Assembly: GCA_014801985.1 (NCBI GenBank)
Contig: JAAVDD010000016.1
Coordinates: 12,202-44,464 of the forward strand
Reading direction: 5' to 3'
Source of the DNA: Bacteroides sp.
GTDB taxonomy: Bacteria > Bacteroidota > Bacteroidia > Bacteroidales > Muribaculaceae
DNA length: 32,263 nucleotides
Every line of letters begins with the position of its first letter. Position 1 is the stretch's first letter. The notes below the pieces were generated by a model. The model was not told the origin of the DNA, ran no database searches, and was given only the letters and a program-made list of their open reading frames with translations. Below are positions 24,200 to 32,196 of the stretch, piece by piece. Position numbers and translations under genes: made by a program.

Positions 24200-24203
24200 T
24201 TTG
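24172..24203 (+). promoter_or_regulatory. Promoter of gltX-waaA
   Basis: TTTG (24172-24175), 20 bases, and TATCTTTG (24196-24203) fit the Bacteroidota form very well. Transcription would begin near 24209, about 14 bases before the gltX ATG. The -33 box lies in the centre of the inverted repeat. Confidence 0.8.
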
Positions 24204-24222
24204 CGGAAAAATAGAACGAAAA

Positions 24223-25746
24223 ATGGAAAACCGTAAAGTCAGAGTGCGGTTCGCACCGTCGCCCACAGGCCCTCTTCACATCGGAGGGGTGCGCACTGCT
24301 TTATATAATTATCTCTTTGCCCGTCAGAATGGCGGTGATATGATTCTACGTATCGAGGACACCGATAGCCGTCGTTTCGTGCCCGGTGCAGAGGAATATA
24401 TCCGCGAGAGTCTTGAATGGCTCGGAATAAAATTTGATGAAGGAGAGGGATATGGCGGCGACTTCGGCCCTTACAAGCAGAGCGAACGTCGCGACATATA
24501 CCGCAAATATACCCAGCAGCTTCTCGATGCAGGAAAGGCTTACATTGCCTTTGACACTCCCGAAGAGTTGGAGGCTGCCCGTGCGGAGATTCCCAATTTT
24601 CAGTATGACGCCTCCACACGCGGACGTATGCGCAATTCCCTTACAATGCCCGAAGAGGAGGTGAAGCGTCTGATCGATGAAGGTAACCAGTATGTGGTTC
24701 GTTTCAAGATCGAGCCTAATGAGGATGTCGTGGTCGACGACCTCGTGCGTGGAAAGGTAACAATCAATTCGAGCATTCTCGACGATAAGGTTCTTTACAA
24801 GAGTGCCGACGCTCTCCCCACTTATCACCTTGCCAACATTGTCGATGATCATCTGATGGAGGTGAGCCATGTGATTCGTGGAGAGGAATGGCTTCCTTCT
24901 GCTCCACTCCATGTGCTTCTCTACCGCGCTTTCGGTTGGGAAGATACTATGCCTCAGTTTGTACATCTTCCCCTTCTACTGAAGCCTGTGGGGAATGGTA
25001 AACTATCCAAGCGTGATGGTGACAAACTCGGTTTTCCCGTATTCCCTCTCGAATGGCATGATCCTAAATCGGGCGAGATCTCTTCAGGATATCGGGAGAA
25101 GGGTTATCTTCCCGAAGCCGTTGTTAATTTCCTTGCGCTTCTGGGATGGAATCCCGGCGATGACAGCGAGGTGATGTCGATGCAGGAACTCATAGATAAA
25201 TTCTCTTTCGCACATTGCTCGAAAGCCGGTGCCAAGTTCGATTATAAAAAGGGTATCTGGTTCAATCATGAGTATCTGATGCAGAAATCCGATGAGGAGC
25301 TGTGTCGTCTTTTCAAACCTATCTTGGAAGAGAAGGGTATCGAAGGCTTCTCCGATGAGTACGTAGGTCGTGCACTCGGAATGGTGAAGGGTCGTGCTAA
25401 CCTTGTACCCGATCTTTGGGAGCAGGCTGATTTCTTCTTTGTAGCTCCGGAAAGCTATGCCGAGAAGGATGTAAAGAAACGTTGGAGTGAAGATACTCCC
25501 CGGATTATGGGTGAGCTTGTGGAGGTGTTGAAGGGAATCGATGACATGACCTCTGCAAATGCCGAGAAGATTGTGCTTGATTGGATTTCCTCCAAGGGTT
25601 ATCATTTAGGTAACGTCATGAATGCATTCCGTCTGGCAGTGGTTGGAGCTTGCCGTGGCCCGCACATGTTCGATATCACTGAAATCATGCCTAAGGAGGA
25701 AGTGATTGCCCGTATAGAGAGAGCAGTCGAAAAGATTGGAAAATGA
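24223..25746 (+). CDS. gltX: Glutamyl-tRNA synthetase
   Basis: This 507-residue class I enzyme charges tRNA-Glu (and in many bacteria tRNA-Gln, later amidated). The N terminus reads [22 protein letters not shown] with the HIGH-type motif HIGG at 19-22; [10 protein letters not shown] follows, and the KMSKS-type motif is KLSKR (260-264). A C-terminal anticodon-binding part completes the protein. The start at 24223 is chosen because an in-frame ATG at 24190 lies within the promoter. The gene overlaps waaA by 4 bases (ATGA), indicating coupled translation. Confidence 0.95.
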   Translation: MENRKVRVRFAPSPTGPLHIGGVRTALYNYLFARQNGGDMILRIEDTDSRRFVPGAEEYIRESLEWLGIKFDEGEGYGGDFGPYKQSERRDIYRKYTQQLLDAGKAYIAFDTPEELEAARAEIPNFQYDASTRGRMRNSLTMPEEEVKRLIDEGNQYVVRFKIEPNEDVVVDDLVRGKVTINSSILDDKVLYKSADALPTYHLANIVDDHLMEVSHVIRGEEWLPSAPLHVLLYRAFGWEDTMPQFVHLPLLLKPVGNGKLSKRDGDKLGFPVFPLEWHDPKSGEISSGYREKGYLPEAVVNFLALLGWNPGDDSEVMSMQELIDKFSFAHCSKAGAKFDYKKGIWFNHEYLMQKSDEELCRLFKPILEEKGIEGFSDEYVGRALGMVKGRANLVPDLWEQADFFFVAPESYAEKDVKKRWSEDTPRIMGELVEVLKGIDDMTSANAEKIVLDWISSKGYHLGNVMNAFRLAVVGACRGPHMFDITEIMPKEEVIARIERAVEKIGK

Positions 25747-27071
25747 GTATTCCAAAAAATAAAGGAATAAGAGGTTTTATGGCGGAGGCGTGCCGGCGGT
25801 TGCTGGAACGCCCCCTCTATTCTTTCGGCATATCAGCCTATGGTGCGGGGGTAAAGGTTGCAGCCTTGAAAAACCGTAAGGCAGCGCTTCTTTCAGCCGG
25901 TCAGAAGGAGATCTGGGAGCTGCTCGACCGTAAGATTGATCCTTCTGCCAGATATATATGGATTCATGCGGCATCCCTTGGTGAATTTGAGCAAGGGAGA
26001 CCTCTTATTGAGAAATTGAAAAAGGAACGCCCTGAATACAAGGTGGTGCTCACTTTCTTCTCGCCATCCGGCTATGAAGTGAGGAAGAATTATGATCTTG
26101 CCGATTGCGTGTGCTATCTTCCGTTTGACACTCCTGAGCGTGTGCGTCGATTCCTTAATAGAGTGAATCCGCAGATGGCGATTTTTGTGAAGTATGAGTT
26201 TTGGCGGAACTATCTTGAAGAACTTAACCGTCGCCGGATTCCTACTTATCTTATTTCCGCTGTCTTTCGTAGCGATCAATTCTTCTTTAAGAAGTGTAGC
26301 GCATGGTATAGCAATTGGTTGCGCTGGTACACTCGTATCTTCGTTCAGAACGAAGATAGCCGTCGTCTGCTTGCCGGGATAGGGATTGATTGTGTGGATG
26401 TATGTGGCGATACTCGTTTCGACCGTGTGGCCGATATCCGCAGCAAAGTGCGTGAGATTCCATTGCTTCAGCGCTTCACCCGACGCGGTGAGCCGGACCA
26501 TCTTCCCGTGATGATGGTCGGCAGCTCGTGGCCTGCTGATGAGAAGGTATATTCCGGTTGGTTTGAGAAGCATGGTGATGCTAAGTTGGTCATCGCTCCT
26601 CATGAGTTTGATTCCGAAAGACTTCGTAAATTGAAGGATCTTTTCGGTGAAGGGTGTGTGCTTATGAGCGAGGCGGAGAAGAATCCATCGATTGTGGATA
26701 ATGCCAGGATAATGGTGATTGATTGCTTCGGTCTGCTCTCCTCCGCATACGCTTATTGTGATGTGGCCTTCGTTGGGGGTGGATTCGGAGCAGGCCTTCA
26801 TAATATCAACGAAGCTGCAGTTTATGATGTGCCTGTGATATATGGGCCAAACAATTCAAAATTCATAGAGGCGCGTGAGATGGCAGAGGCCGGAGGTGGC
26901 TTCCCGATTTCTTCAAAAGAGGATTTCGAGCGAATAGCTGATAAGCTGATGCTTGACACTGCTTCATCTGCAGCCGAGCGTGACCGGACCGGAAAGAAAG
27001 CAGGTGATTACATACGTTCCAAACTTGGAGCCACAGACAGGATATATAAGATAATATTCGAAAATAGTTAA
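25743..27071 (+). CDS. waaA: 3-deoxy-D-manno-octulosonic acid (Kdo) transferase
   Basis: WaaA (KdtA) adds Kdo to lipid A at the inner membrane during LPS synthesis. This 442-residue protein has the family's two glycosyltransferase B lobes. The N-terminal block [21 protein letters not shown] contains the probable catalytic Glu in GEFEQ. Next come [28 protein letters not shown] and [29 protein letters not shown]. The C-terminal lobe has [18 protein letters not shown] and the nucleotide-binding [17 protein letters not shown]. Length is normal. A hairpin terminator follows. It confirms a Gram-negative outer membrane. Confidence 0.93.
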   Translation: MSIPKNKGIRGFMAEACRRLLERPLYSFGISAYGAGVKVAALKNRKAALLSAGQKEIWELLDRKIDPSARYIWIHAASLGEFEQGRPLIEKLKKERPEYKVVLTFFSPSGYEVRKNYDLADCVCYLPFDTPERVRRFLNRVNPQMAIFVKYEFWRNYLEELNRRRIPTYLISAVFRSDQFFFKKCSAWYSNWLRWYTRIFVQNEDSRRLLAGIGIDCVDVCGDTRFDRVADIRSKVREIPLLQRFTRRGEPDHLPVMMVGSSWPADEKVYSGWFEKHGDAKLVIAPHEFDSERLRKLKDLFGEGCVLMSEAEKNPSIVDNARIMVIDCFGLLSSAYAYCDVAFVGGGFGAGLHNINEAAVYDVPVIYGPNNSKFIEAREMAEAGGGFPISSKEDFERIADKLMLDTASSAAERDRTGKKAGDYIRSKLGATDRIYKIIFENS

Positions 27072-27089
27072 TCTCGATTATAATTGACC

Positions 27090-27125
27090 ACAGGCGGCTC
27101 AATATCTCTAAACCGCCTGTTTACG
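27090..27125 (+). terminator. Terminator of gltX-waaA
   Basis: ACAGGCGG (27090-27097) pairs with CCGCCTGT (27113-27120), a perfect 8-bp GC-rich stem with a 15-base loop, followed by TTTACG. It begins 18 bases after the waaA stop. Confidence 0.75.
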
Positions 27126-27126
27126 T

Positions 27127-27177
27127 ATAAAAACCGTGCAAATTAAAAGTACAACTTTTAATTTGCACGGTTTTTAT
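27127..27177. repeat. Long perfect palindrome, copy 1, at the 3' side of the AAA_14 gene
   Basis: Two 24-base arms (27127-27150 and 27154-27177) are perfect reverse complements around the three-base loop ACA. The core, CCGTGCAAATTAAAAGT and its complement, is identical to copy 2 over 45 bases. It overlaps the TAA stop of the ATPase gene (27174-27176) and should act as a strong terminator on the minus strand. Confidence 0.92.
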
Positions 27178-28340
27178 TCCTCGTTATATTTCCATAAATC
27201 ACGTACATTTATAGCCAATGAGGGGAAGGTATCTCCATCATATATCACGATACTCTTTTTGATTGTAAAATTTGAAATATTCTTTTTCAAGTAGTCCAGA
27301 TTCTTTTTGAAATCTTTAGAAAATGTCTTAGAGGCCTTGACTTCATATAAGTTAAGGTTTAGGCCGTTCTCTTCTACAATATCAACTTCTCTTCCCGAAT
27401 TTTCTCGATAAAAGAATAATTTTGGCATCTTTCCTAAATTATATTTTTCCTTCATCATCTCGGTTACAACTAGATTTTCAAAAATAGCTCCTCGAAGAGG
27501 GTGGGTCATGAGTTGATTGGGGTTTTCAATGCCTAAAAGAAAACACAGAAGGCCTGTGTCGAAGAAGTAAAGCTTGGGCGATTTAGTGAGTCGTTTATTT
27601 ATATTGGTAAAAAATGGATAAAGTGTGTAGGTAATGTATGAGGCGTTAAGGAGTGAAAGCCATTCCTTTATAGTCGGTGCACTCACACCTGTTTCGACAC
27701 CCAAAGAAGAATAGTTGAGTTCCGATCCGGTTCTTCCGGCACAAAGGCGCATGAATGTTTCAAAGGTATTTAAGTTTTTCAGCTGACTTATTTGTCGGAT
27801 GTCACGTTCAACATACGTAGAATAATAATTGGAATAGAACATCTCCGGAGGAGTCGCTTTAGTGAAGATGGCAGGATAGAAGCCGTTATACATTATATCC
27901 CTTATTCCTGAAGATTCCACATAATTATTTATTTCTTTGAATGAGAGGGGAAGAAGTGTAAATAATGCAGCTCTTCCCGCCAGAGATTGGGTTATATTAT
28001 GAAGTAATGAAAAGTTGGAACTTCCCGTGATTACGTACTTTAGTTCCGGGTTTTCATCTACTTTGATTTGAATATACGACAGAATTTCAGGGACATTCTG
28101 CACCTCATCAATAATAGCTTTCGGACCTAATCCATCAACAAATCCCTCTACATCATCAAGAGCAAATTGTTTTTCTGTGGGACGCTCTAAATTCACATAT
28201 CTAAAGTCGGCAAAAAGATGTCGGCAAAGTGTTGTTTTCCCAACCTGTCGAGGACCTGTGATAACTATAACCGGATAAAATGGAATAGCTTTCTGTATAG
28301 CCTCTGTGATGCTTCTCTTTATGTAGCCTTCTATTTTCAT
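27174..28340 (-). CDS. AAA_14/DUF4143 ATPase
   Basis: This 388-residue protein belongs to the large AAA_14 plus DUF4143 group, common and multicopy in Bacteroidales, of unsettled function. The ATPase part shows Walker A GPRQVGKT (29-36), Walker B AIIDEVQ (75-81) and the sensor-like ITGSSNF (104-110), followed by LAGRAALFTLLPLSF. The C-terminal DUF4143 half includes a possible winged-helix region (205-235) and a PD-(D/E)xK-like pattern, Asp320 with Glu333-Val-Lys335, in REVDIVEENGLNLNLYEVKAS. It could therefore combine ATP binding with a nuclease-like fold, but activity is not shown. It is a lone gene flanked on both sides by the same 45-base palindrome. Confidence 0.88.
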   Translation of the reverse strand: MKIEGYIKRSITEAIQKAIPFYPVIVITGPRQVGKTTLCRHLFADFRYVNLERPTEKQFALDDVEGFVDGLGPKAIIDEVQNVPEILSYIQIKVDENPELKYVITGSSNFSLLHNITQSLAGRAALFTLLPLSFKEINNYVESSGIRDIMYNGFYPAIFTKATPPEMFYSNYYSTYVERDIRQISQLKNLNTFETFMRLCAGRTGSELNYSSLGVETGVSAPTIKEWLSLLNASYITYTLYPFFTNINKRLTKSPKLYFFDTGLLCFLLGIENPNQLMTHPLRGAIFENLVVTEMMKEKYNLGKMPKLFFYRENSGREVDIVEENGLNLNLYEVKASKTFSKDFKKNLDYLKKNISNFTIKKSIVIYDGDTFPSLAINVRDLWKYNEE

Positions 28341-28360
28341 ATACTATATGATTATTTGTC

Positions 28361-28391
28361 CAAAGTTAAGAAAAAAAGCAAAACCGTGCAA
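28361..28391 (-). promoter_or_regulatory. Promoter of the AAA_14 gene, -33 box inside palindrome 2
   Basis: On the minus strand TTGC (28391-28388), 19 bases, then TAACTTTG (28368-28361) match the Bacteroidota form. Transcription would begin near 28357, about 17 bases before the ATG. The -33 box is part of the palindrome arm. Confidence 0.7.
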
Positions 28392-28424
28392 ATTAAAAGT
28401 ACAACTTTTAATTTGCACGGTTTT
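28380..28424. repeat. Long perfect palindrome, copy 2, at the 5' side of the AAA_14 gene
   Basis: Two 21-base arms (28380-28400 and 28404-28424) pair perfectly around ACA. The 45 bases are identical to the core of copy 1. The copies bracket the gene at 27174-28340 and lie about 1.25 kb apart. Confidence 0.92.
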
Positions 28425-28510
28425 AAAAGACATTAATAAGAGTCAAAGTAAGATAAATGGAGATTTTAATTAACTTAAAAGAAAAATTATGTTTTTTTGA
28501 AAAAATTTTC

Positions 28511-28518
28511 TAATTTTG
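28511..28518 (+). promoter_or_regulatory. Promoter -7 element of the candidate RNA
   Basis: TAATTTTG matches TAnnTTTG and would start transcription near 28524. No good -33 box is seen at 19-20 bases upstream. The 28425-28510 stretch is AT-rich and holds nothing else I recognise. Confidence 0.5.
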
Positions 28519-28523
28519 TGCTG

Positions 28524-28877
28524 TAGAATTCTTTTGCAGAAGCCTTATAGAAGGCTATGTGGGAGGGTCTGCACAAACCCGCAATTAACAATATAATTGT
28601 GGATAGTGATAATTTTAGATGCGTTTACTCGACGCTCTTTCTTGACGTTCTGAAACTTCGCAACTTTCAAGGTATGGTCAAGAATGCAGCAGGCAGTAGA
28701 TGCCTTGTGGGTATGTTTATTCCACCTATGGCAAGCGCGAGAGCGTTAGCCATTGGTGTAGTTATACATATTCTGCGTGAGGCTTCTGCATGTTTGCTCG
28801 TTCTACCATATCGGGCAATGCGAAGGCCTCAGAACGTGGAACGGGCAACAGTATGGCTCTCGCGCATTTTTATTTTT
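28524..28877 (+). ncRNA. Candidate structured RNA, about 350 nt, unknown class
   Basis: The stretch can fold extensively. TGCAGA (28535-28540) pairs with TCTGCA (28568-28573), enclosing AGCCTT/AAGGCT (28541-28556). GTGGG (28559-28563) can pair with CCCGC (28578-28582) as a pseudoknot. CAATT/AATTG (28582-28599), TTCTTGAC/GTCAAGAA (28639-28646, 28677-28684) and AGGCA/TGCCT (28691-28705) follow. GAGGCTTCTGC (28779-28789) pairs with GCGAAGGCCTC (28820-28830), continued by TTGCTCG/CGGGCAA; the loop GTTCT (28800-28804) can pair with AGAAC (28831-28835). GCGCGAGAGC (28735-28744) closes with GCTCTCGCGC (28856-28865), followed by ATTTTTATTTTT, a terminator. An open frame passes through, but its sequence looks non-protein. 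It does not resemble tmRNA, RNase P RNA, SRP RNA or 6S RNA. Confidence 0.55.
28856..28877 (+). terminator. 3' arm and U tract closing the candidate RNA
   Basis: GCTCTCGCGC pairs with the arm at 28735-28744 and is followed by ATTTTTATTTTT. The long distance between arms suggests a closing stem of a domain that also serves as terminator, 37 bases before the next ATG. Confidence 0.55.
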
Positions 28878-28913
28878 ATGCCGTTAGGAGAGCAACGGCG
28901 TAGTGAAATACTT

Positions 28914-29303
28914 ATGATAGACGAAAAACTTAAATCCCACTTTTTAAGTCTATACTGTATGATTGTAGCCGATGGAGATGTGGCTATTTGCGAATTAGAT
29001 GAAATGTATCGTATTGCTCGAGAATATTATGGGCTTACCCAAGAAGAAATCAATAAGGCTGTTCTATCCGGAGGGTCAGCCTTCTATATTCCTGAAACAG
29101 CTGAGGAAAAAGTTCGTTATTTATATGACTTAGCTCTAATAGCCGTGGCCGATGGTTTGGAGGAAGCAGAGATTGTCTTGTTAAAGAATTATGCAATTAA
29201 ATTTGGTTTTCTTGAAGAAAACATAGATGATCTTGTGGATGTACTACTAGAATATGCTCAGAGAAAAGCTTCCCCGGAAGAAGTTTTGGCTTTATCAGAA
29301 TAA
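28914..29303 (+). CDS. TerB-like protein
   Basis: This 129-residue cytoplasmic protein resembles the TerB/TerB-N group, all-helical proteins first linked to tellurite resistance and membrane-associated stress responses. It shows an internal repeat: LYCMIVADGDVAICELDEMYRIAREYYGL (13-41) and LALIAVADGLEEAEIVLLKNYAIKFGF (73-99), each with the VADG motif and acid residues (Asp20, Asp80) thought to bind metal in TerB. The frame is open upstream to 28557, but that part lies in the candidate RNA and its terminator, so I start at 28914. A membrane protein gene follows after 27 bp and a vWA-like gene after that; the three form an apparent operon. Confidence 0.72.
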   Translation: MIDEKLKSHFLSLYCMIVADGDVAICELDEMYRIAREYYGLTQEEINKAVLSGGSAFYIPETAEEKVRYLYDLALIAVADGLEEAEIVLLKNYAIKFGFLEENIDDLVDVLLEYAQRKASPEEVLALSE

Positions 29304-29330
29304 TGTTGTAAAGAAAGCTAACAACCTGCC

Positions 29331-30527
29331 ATGGATAAAATAAAGAATCTTTTTAAGACCAAGGATGCCCTTAACCCTGCGGATGCTCAAATTGTGGCAC
29401 GCGGATCAAATGTAAAGGAGGTAGAAGAAACATATCGTGCCTGGGGTGTCCGTTGGAGTGGGAATGCCGGAGGTAATATCAATGCGTTAAATCCAGCACT
29501 CCAGTCGTGCTATACGCAGAATGTGAATGAACAGAATCAGAATCAAGAACTTCAAGAAAAGAATCAAAGTAACATTCAAAAGCAAATAGCCACAAAGCAG
29601 AGCCAACGAGATGGCTTGCAAGTTCAGATTGATTCAAAAATAAGACATAAGGAAAGATTAGAAGAAGAGATTCAATCATATAGAGATAAAATAGATGAGA
29701 TTAATAGCAATGATAAGGTAAATATCATGGCAAAAGTTAATTTCTCTATTGGGTTGATAATAACAGCTCTTTTAGCAATATATTTGTTTGTATTCTATAG
29801 TTCTGCTTCTTTCTCTGCATTCTTCGGTAATAATGATATATCCGGAGCTGGAGAGGCTATATTTGATGCTCATTGTTATTCAGAGGCTGTAGCAAATGGG
29901 TTAGGCCAATTGCTATTCATCCTTCTAATGCCTGTAATATTTTTAGGGTTAGGTTTCCTGATTCATCAATTTGGCGATGTTGAAAAAGGTTGGAGTAAAT
30001 TCATCAAGATTGGAGCCTTGTATGTGGTAACTTTTATTTTTGATGCATTACTTGCCTTTGAGATTTCTCAAAAAGTGTATAATTATACAGTTTTATCGGA
30101 GGAACCTTATACAGTTTCAATGGCTTTTAATTCTCCTAACTTTTGGATTGTAATTTTTTCCGGTTTTGTTGCGTATGTGATATGGGGTCTGGTCTTTGAT
30201 TTTACATTACAGCATTTTGATAATATGAATTCCCATACTAAAGAGATCAAAGTATTGGAGGATAAGATTTCTAATTCAAAACAGCAAGTGGATGTAATAA
30301 AAAAACAAATTGATCAGATCCAGATTCAAATTAACAATTTGGAAACAGATATAGCAGCTTTAAATACTCAACTTCAAAACAAATCACTTATAGATAAAAA
30401 TATTCTTAAACAAGCATTGAGCGAGTTCTTCACGGGTTGGCTCTCTTATATGCATTTAGCCGCTAAATCTGAGGGAGATCAGAATATTGCCACTGATACA
30501 TACAATACATTCATAACACAGTTATAA
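29331..30527 (+). CDS. Four-helix membrane protein with two coiled coils, unknown function
   Basis: I do not recognise this 398-residue protein. The N-terminal 60 residues are polar. A Gln/Asn/Lys-rich coiled coil runs from about 65 to 128. Four membrane helices are predicted near 137-157, 189-211, 225-245 and 270-290. A second coiled coil spans about 300-352, and a short amphipathic tail ends the protein. Both coils should lie on the same side of the membrane, since the helix number is even, most likely in the cytoplasm, where they could meet the TerB-like protein. Base composition is notably AT-rich. The next gene starts 3 bp after the stop. Confidence 0.75.
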   Translation: MDKIKNLFKTKDALNPADAQIVARGSNVKEVEETYRAWGVRWSGNAGGNINALNPALQSCYTQNVNEQNQNQELQEKNQSNIQKQIATKQSQRDGLQVQIDSKIRHKERLEEEIQSYRDKIDEINSNDKVNIMAKVNFSIGLIITALLAIYLFVFYSSASFSAFFGNNDISGAGEAIFDAHCYSEAVANGLGQLLFILLMPVIFLGLGFLIHQFGDVEKGWSKFIKIGALYVVTFIFDALLAFEISQKVYNYTVLSEEPYTVSMAFNSPNFWIVIFSGFVAYVIWGLVFDFTLQHFDNMNSHTKEIKVLEDKISNSKQQVDVIKKQIDQIQIQINNLETDIAALNTQLQNKSLIDKNILKQALSEFFTGWLSYMHLAAKSEGDQNIATDTYNTFITQL

Positions 30528-30530
30528 AAT

Positions 30531-31370
30531 ATGAAAAAATTTCTTTTAGTATTAGGACTCATTGTTGTTATTGTCACTATAGTATGGGTGGGTTGTCGCT
30601 CATCAAATACAAAGTCAAAGGCAGAGACAGAGAAAATAATGGCAGAGCAAAAGGTGCCTATAAATATTACTGTCTTTTTAGATCTATCTGATCGTATAGA
30701 GAAAAAAAAGGACAATATTATTCAATTTGAGAAGGATACCGCCATTCTCAATGGTCTTATAGATTTGTTCATTAAAAAACAGGATAAGGAAGGATTTCAA
30801 AAAAGCAGAGATAATTTTCAAGTTGTTTTTTATCCTGCTCCTTCTGGTGCTAATGAAATAGCAAAAAGTTTATCTCTGGATTTAGCTAAGATTGAGGGAC
30901 CCAAGAAAAAAGCTCTCCTTAATTTTAAGAAATATCATAGGGATAATATAAAGTCATTGTACGATAATGCTTTACAGGCTAAAGACTATTTCGGTTCTGA
31001 CATTTGGGGGTACTTTGAGAAAGATAAAGTTGCGGATGTAATAAAGAAAGGGTATCGTAATATATTCATCATATTCACTGATGGATATATTTATGATGAA
31101 AATAACGTCAGAGAGGAGAACGGCTACTACAGCTATATTCTCCCCAAAGTTATTCAATCACAAAAGGGATTGATTCCATGTAAACTCTCTAATGCAGATT
31201 TCGAATTATACTTGGTTGAGTGTAATCCTTATAAAAGTGATGATTCAAAAAGAATGAGGGAATTACTTAATTCTTGGTTTTCTGAAATGGGTATAAAATC
31301 AATAGACATTCAAGAAACTGATTTACCAAACACAACGCTTAATCATCTGAAAAGTAAAATTTATGATTAA
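30531..31370 (+). CDS. Membrane-anchored vWA-like protein
   Basis: This 279-residue protein starts with a hydrophobic segment (3-20) and Cys22 in WVGCRSS, which could be a lipidation site although Trp at -3 is not standard. The outer part has a vWA-like arrangement: beta strand INITVFLDLSDR (45-55), with Asp51 and Ser53 as a DxSxR variant of the DxSxS MIDAS motif, and FIIFTDGYIY (179-188) with the Thr183-Asp184 pair. Such domains often bind divalent metal and other proteins. The third gene of the apparent operon, it could be the periplasmic partner of the membrane protein. The function is unknown. A hairpin follows. Confidence 0.72.
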   Translation: MKKFLLVLGLIVVIVTIVWVGCRSSNTKSKAETEKIMAEQKVPINITVFLDLSDRIEKKKDNIIQFEKDTAILNGLIDLFIKKQDKEGFQKSRDNFQVVFYPAPSGANEIAKSLSLDLAKIEGPKKKALLNFKKYHRDNIKSLYDNALQAKDYFGSDIWGYFEKDKVADVIKKGYRNIFIIFTDGYIYDENNVREENGYYSYILPKVIQSQKGLIPCKLSNADFELYLVECNPYKSDDSKRMRELLNSWFSEMGIKSIDIQETDLPNTTLNHLKSKIYD

Positions 31371-31390
31371 GGTTGCAGTTGATGCAAAAA

Positions 31391-31422
31391 TAATATGGCA
31401 TCGGAATTTCCGAGCCATATTA
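31391..31422. terminator. Bidirectional terminator between the vWA-like and DUF2461 genes
   Basis: TAATATGGC (31391-31399) pairs with GCCATATTA (31414-31422); inside, TCGGA-ATT-TCCGA extends the stem by five pairs with one bulged base. The AT-rich flanks (CTTATTT on the right, A run on the left) fit use from both sides of convergent genes. Confidence 0.75.
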
Positions 31423-31494
31423 CTTATTTAGGAGTTTATCGGACAAATTTCTTGTTAACACTGATTTATATTAAAAATAGTACGTTATCGATAC

Positions 31495-32196
31495 TTATTT
31501 TCTTGGTCGGCAAGTTGCCAGTTCGGGATGCTCCTCTAAGGTGAAGTTGAAGAAATCGTTGTAGGGTTTGAGTAGTCTGAAAAGAGATATGATTTTATCC
31601 GCGATATCTTTCGAGCAAAATTCACGGTCGGTGAATGTTTTTCCAACAGTGAAACTGCGTGGCTTCAGCAAGTCGATATGCTCCCAATCTTTCGGAAACC
31701 CTTTAGGGGCTGTCTTCAAGGGTTCTGTCCATAAAGCCTGATAATTGGAGGCAAACTCCGGATTCTCCATTATCTCCAAATATTCCTCTACATTATTGTA
31801 GATCTCGCTACGATACTCCTTCAACAATGGAGCAGGAGGATACCACGCTCCGCCACCCACCAGACAGTTGCCCGGCTCGATATGAATGTAATATCCGCAG
31901 AATTCACTTTTCTTTCCTCCGGTGTAGATTCCGCGTGGATTAATATAGATGCCGATATGAGTCTTGTAGGGTGTCTTATCGGCAGAGAAACGTGTGTCTC
32001 GGTATATGCGATAATGGCAGTCGGCAGGTGAGAGGTGCACAGCATCCGGCTCTATGGAGGCCAGACCCTCGATCAGCACGGCGGTGAATTCATCTATACT
32101 CTTCTTTACTTTCAGATATTCATCCTTGTGAGCATTAAACCACTCACGGTTATTATTGGCAGCAAGCTGCTTCAAAAATTCAAGTGTATTTTTCAT
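31495..32196 (-). CDS. DUF2461 family protein
   Basis: This 233-residue cytoplasmic protein matches DUF2461, a family of unknown function. Typical parts are LEFLKQLAANNNREWFNAHKDEY near the start, the stretch HYRIYRDTRFSADKTPYKTHIGIYI, and the central YYIHIEPGNCLVGGGAWYP. The start at 32196 places MKNTLEFL at the N terminus, as in most members; an upstream ATG at 32214 would add six residues and cannot be excluded. The gene converges on the vWA-like gene across a terminator. Its composition matches the genes left of 27 kb, so it marks the return to the chromosomal backbone. The last 49 bases of the window contain nothing I can name. Confidence 0.85.
   Translation of the reverse strand: MKNTLEFLKQLAANNNREWFNAHKDEYLKVKKSIDEFTAVLIEGLASIEPDAVHLSPADCHYRIYRDTRFSADKTPYKTHIGIYINPRGIYTGGKKSEFCGYYIHIEPGNCLVGGGAWYPPAPLLKEYRSEIYNNVEEYLEIMENPEFASNYQALWTEPLKTAPKGFPKDWEHIDLLKPRSFTVGKTFTDREFCSKDIADKIISLFRLLKPYNDFFNFTLEEHPELATCRPRK

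Noticed and set aside
24190-24222. Longer start for gltX
   Set aside because: It lies within the promoter and would precede the expected transcription start.
28524-28877. tmRNA, RNase P RNA, SRP RNA or 6S RNA as identity of the candidate RNA
   Set aside because: None of the conserved parts I know are present: no tRNA-like ends, no RNase P core sequence, no SRP loop sequence.
28557-28913. N-terminal extension of the TerB-like protein
   Set aside because: The frame is open, but it runs through many RNA stems and a terminator, and the translated text does not look like a domain. The family-like part begins at 28914.
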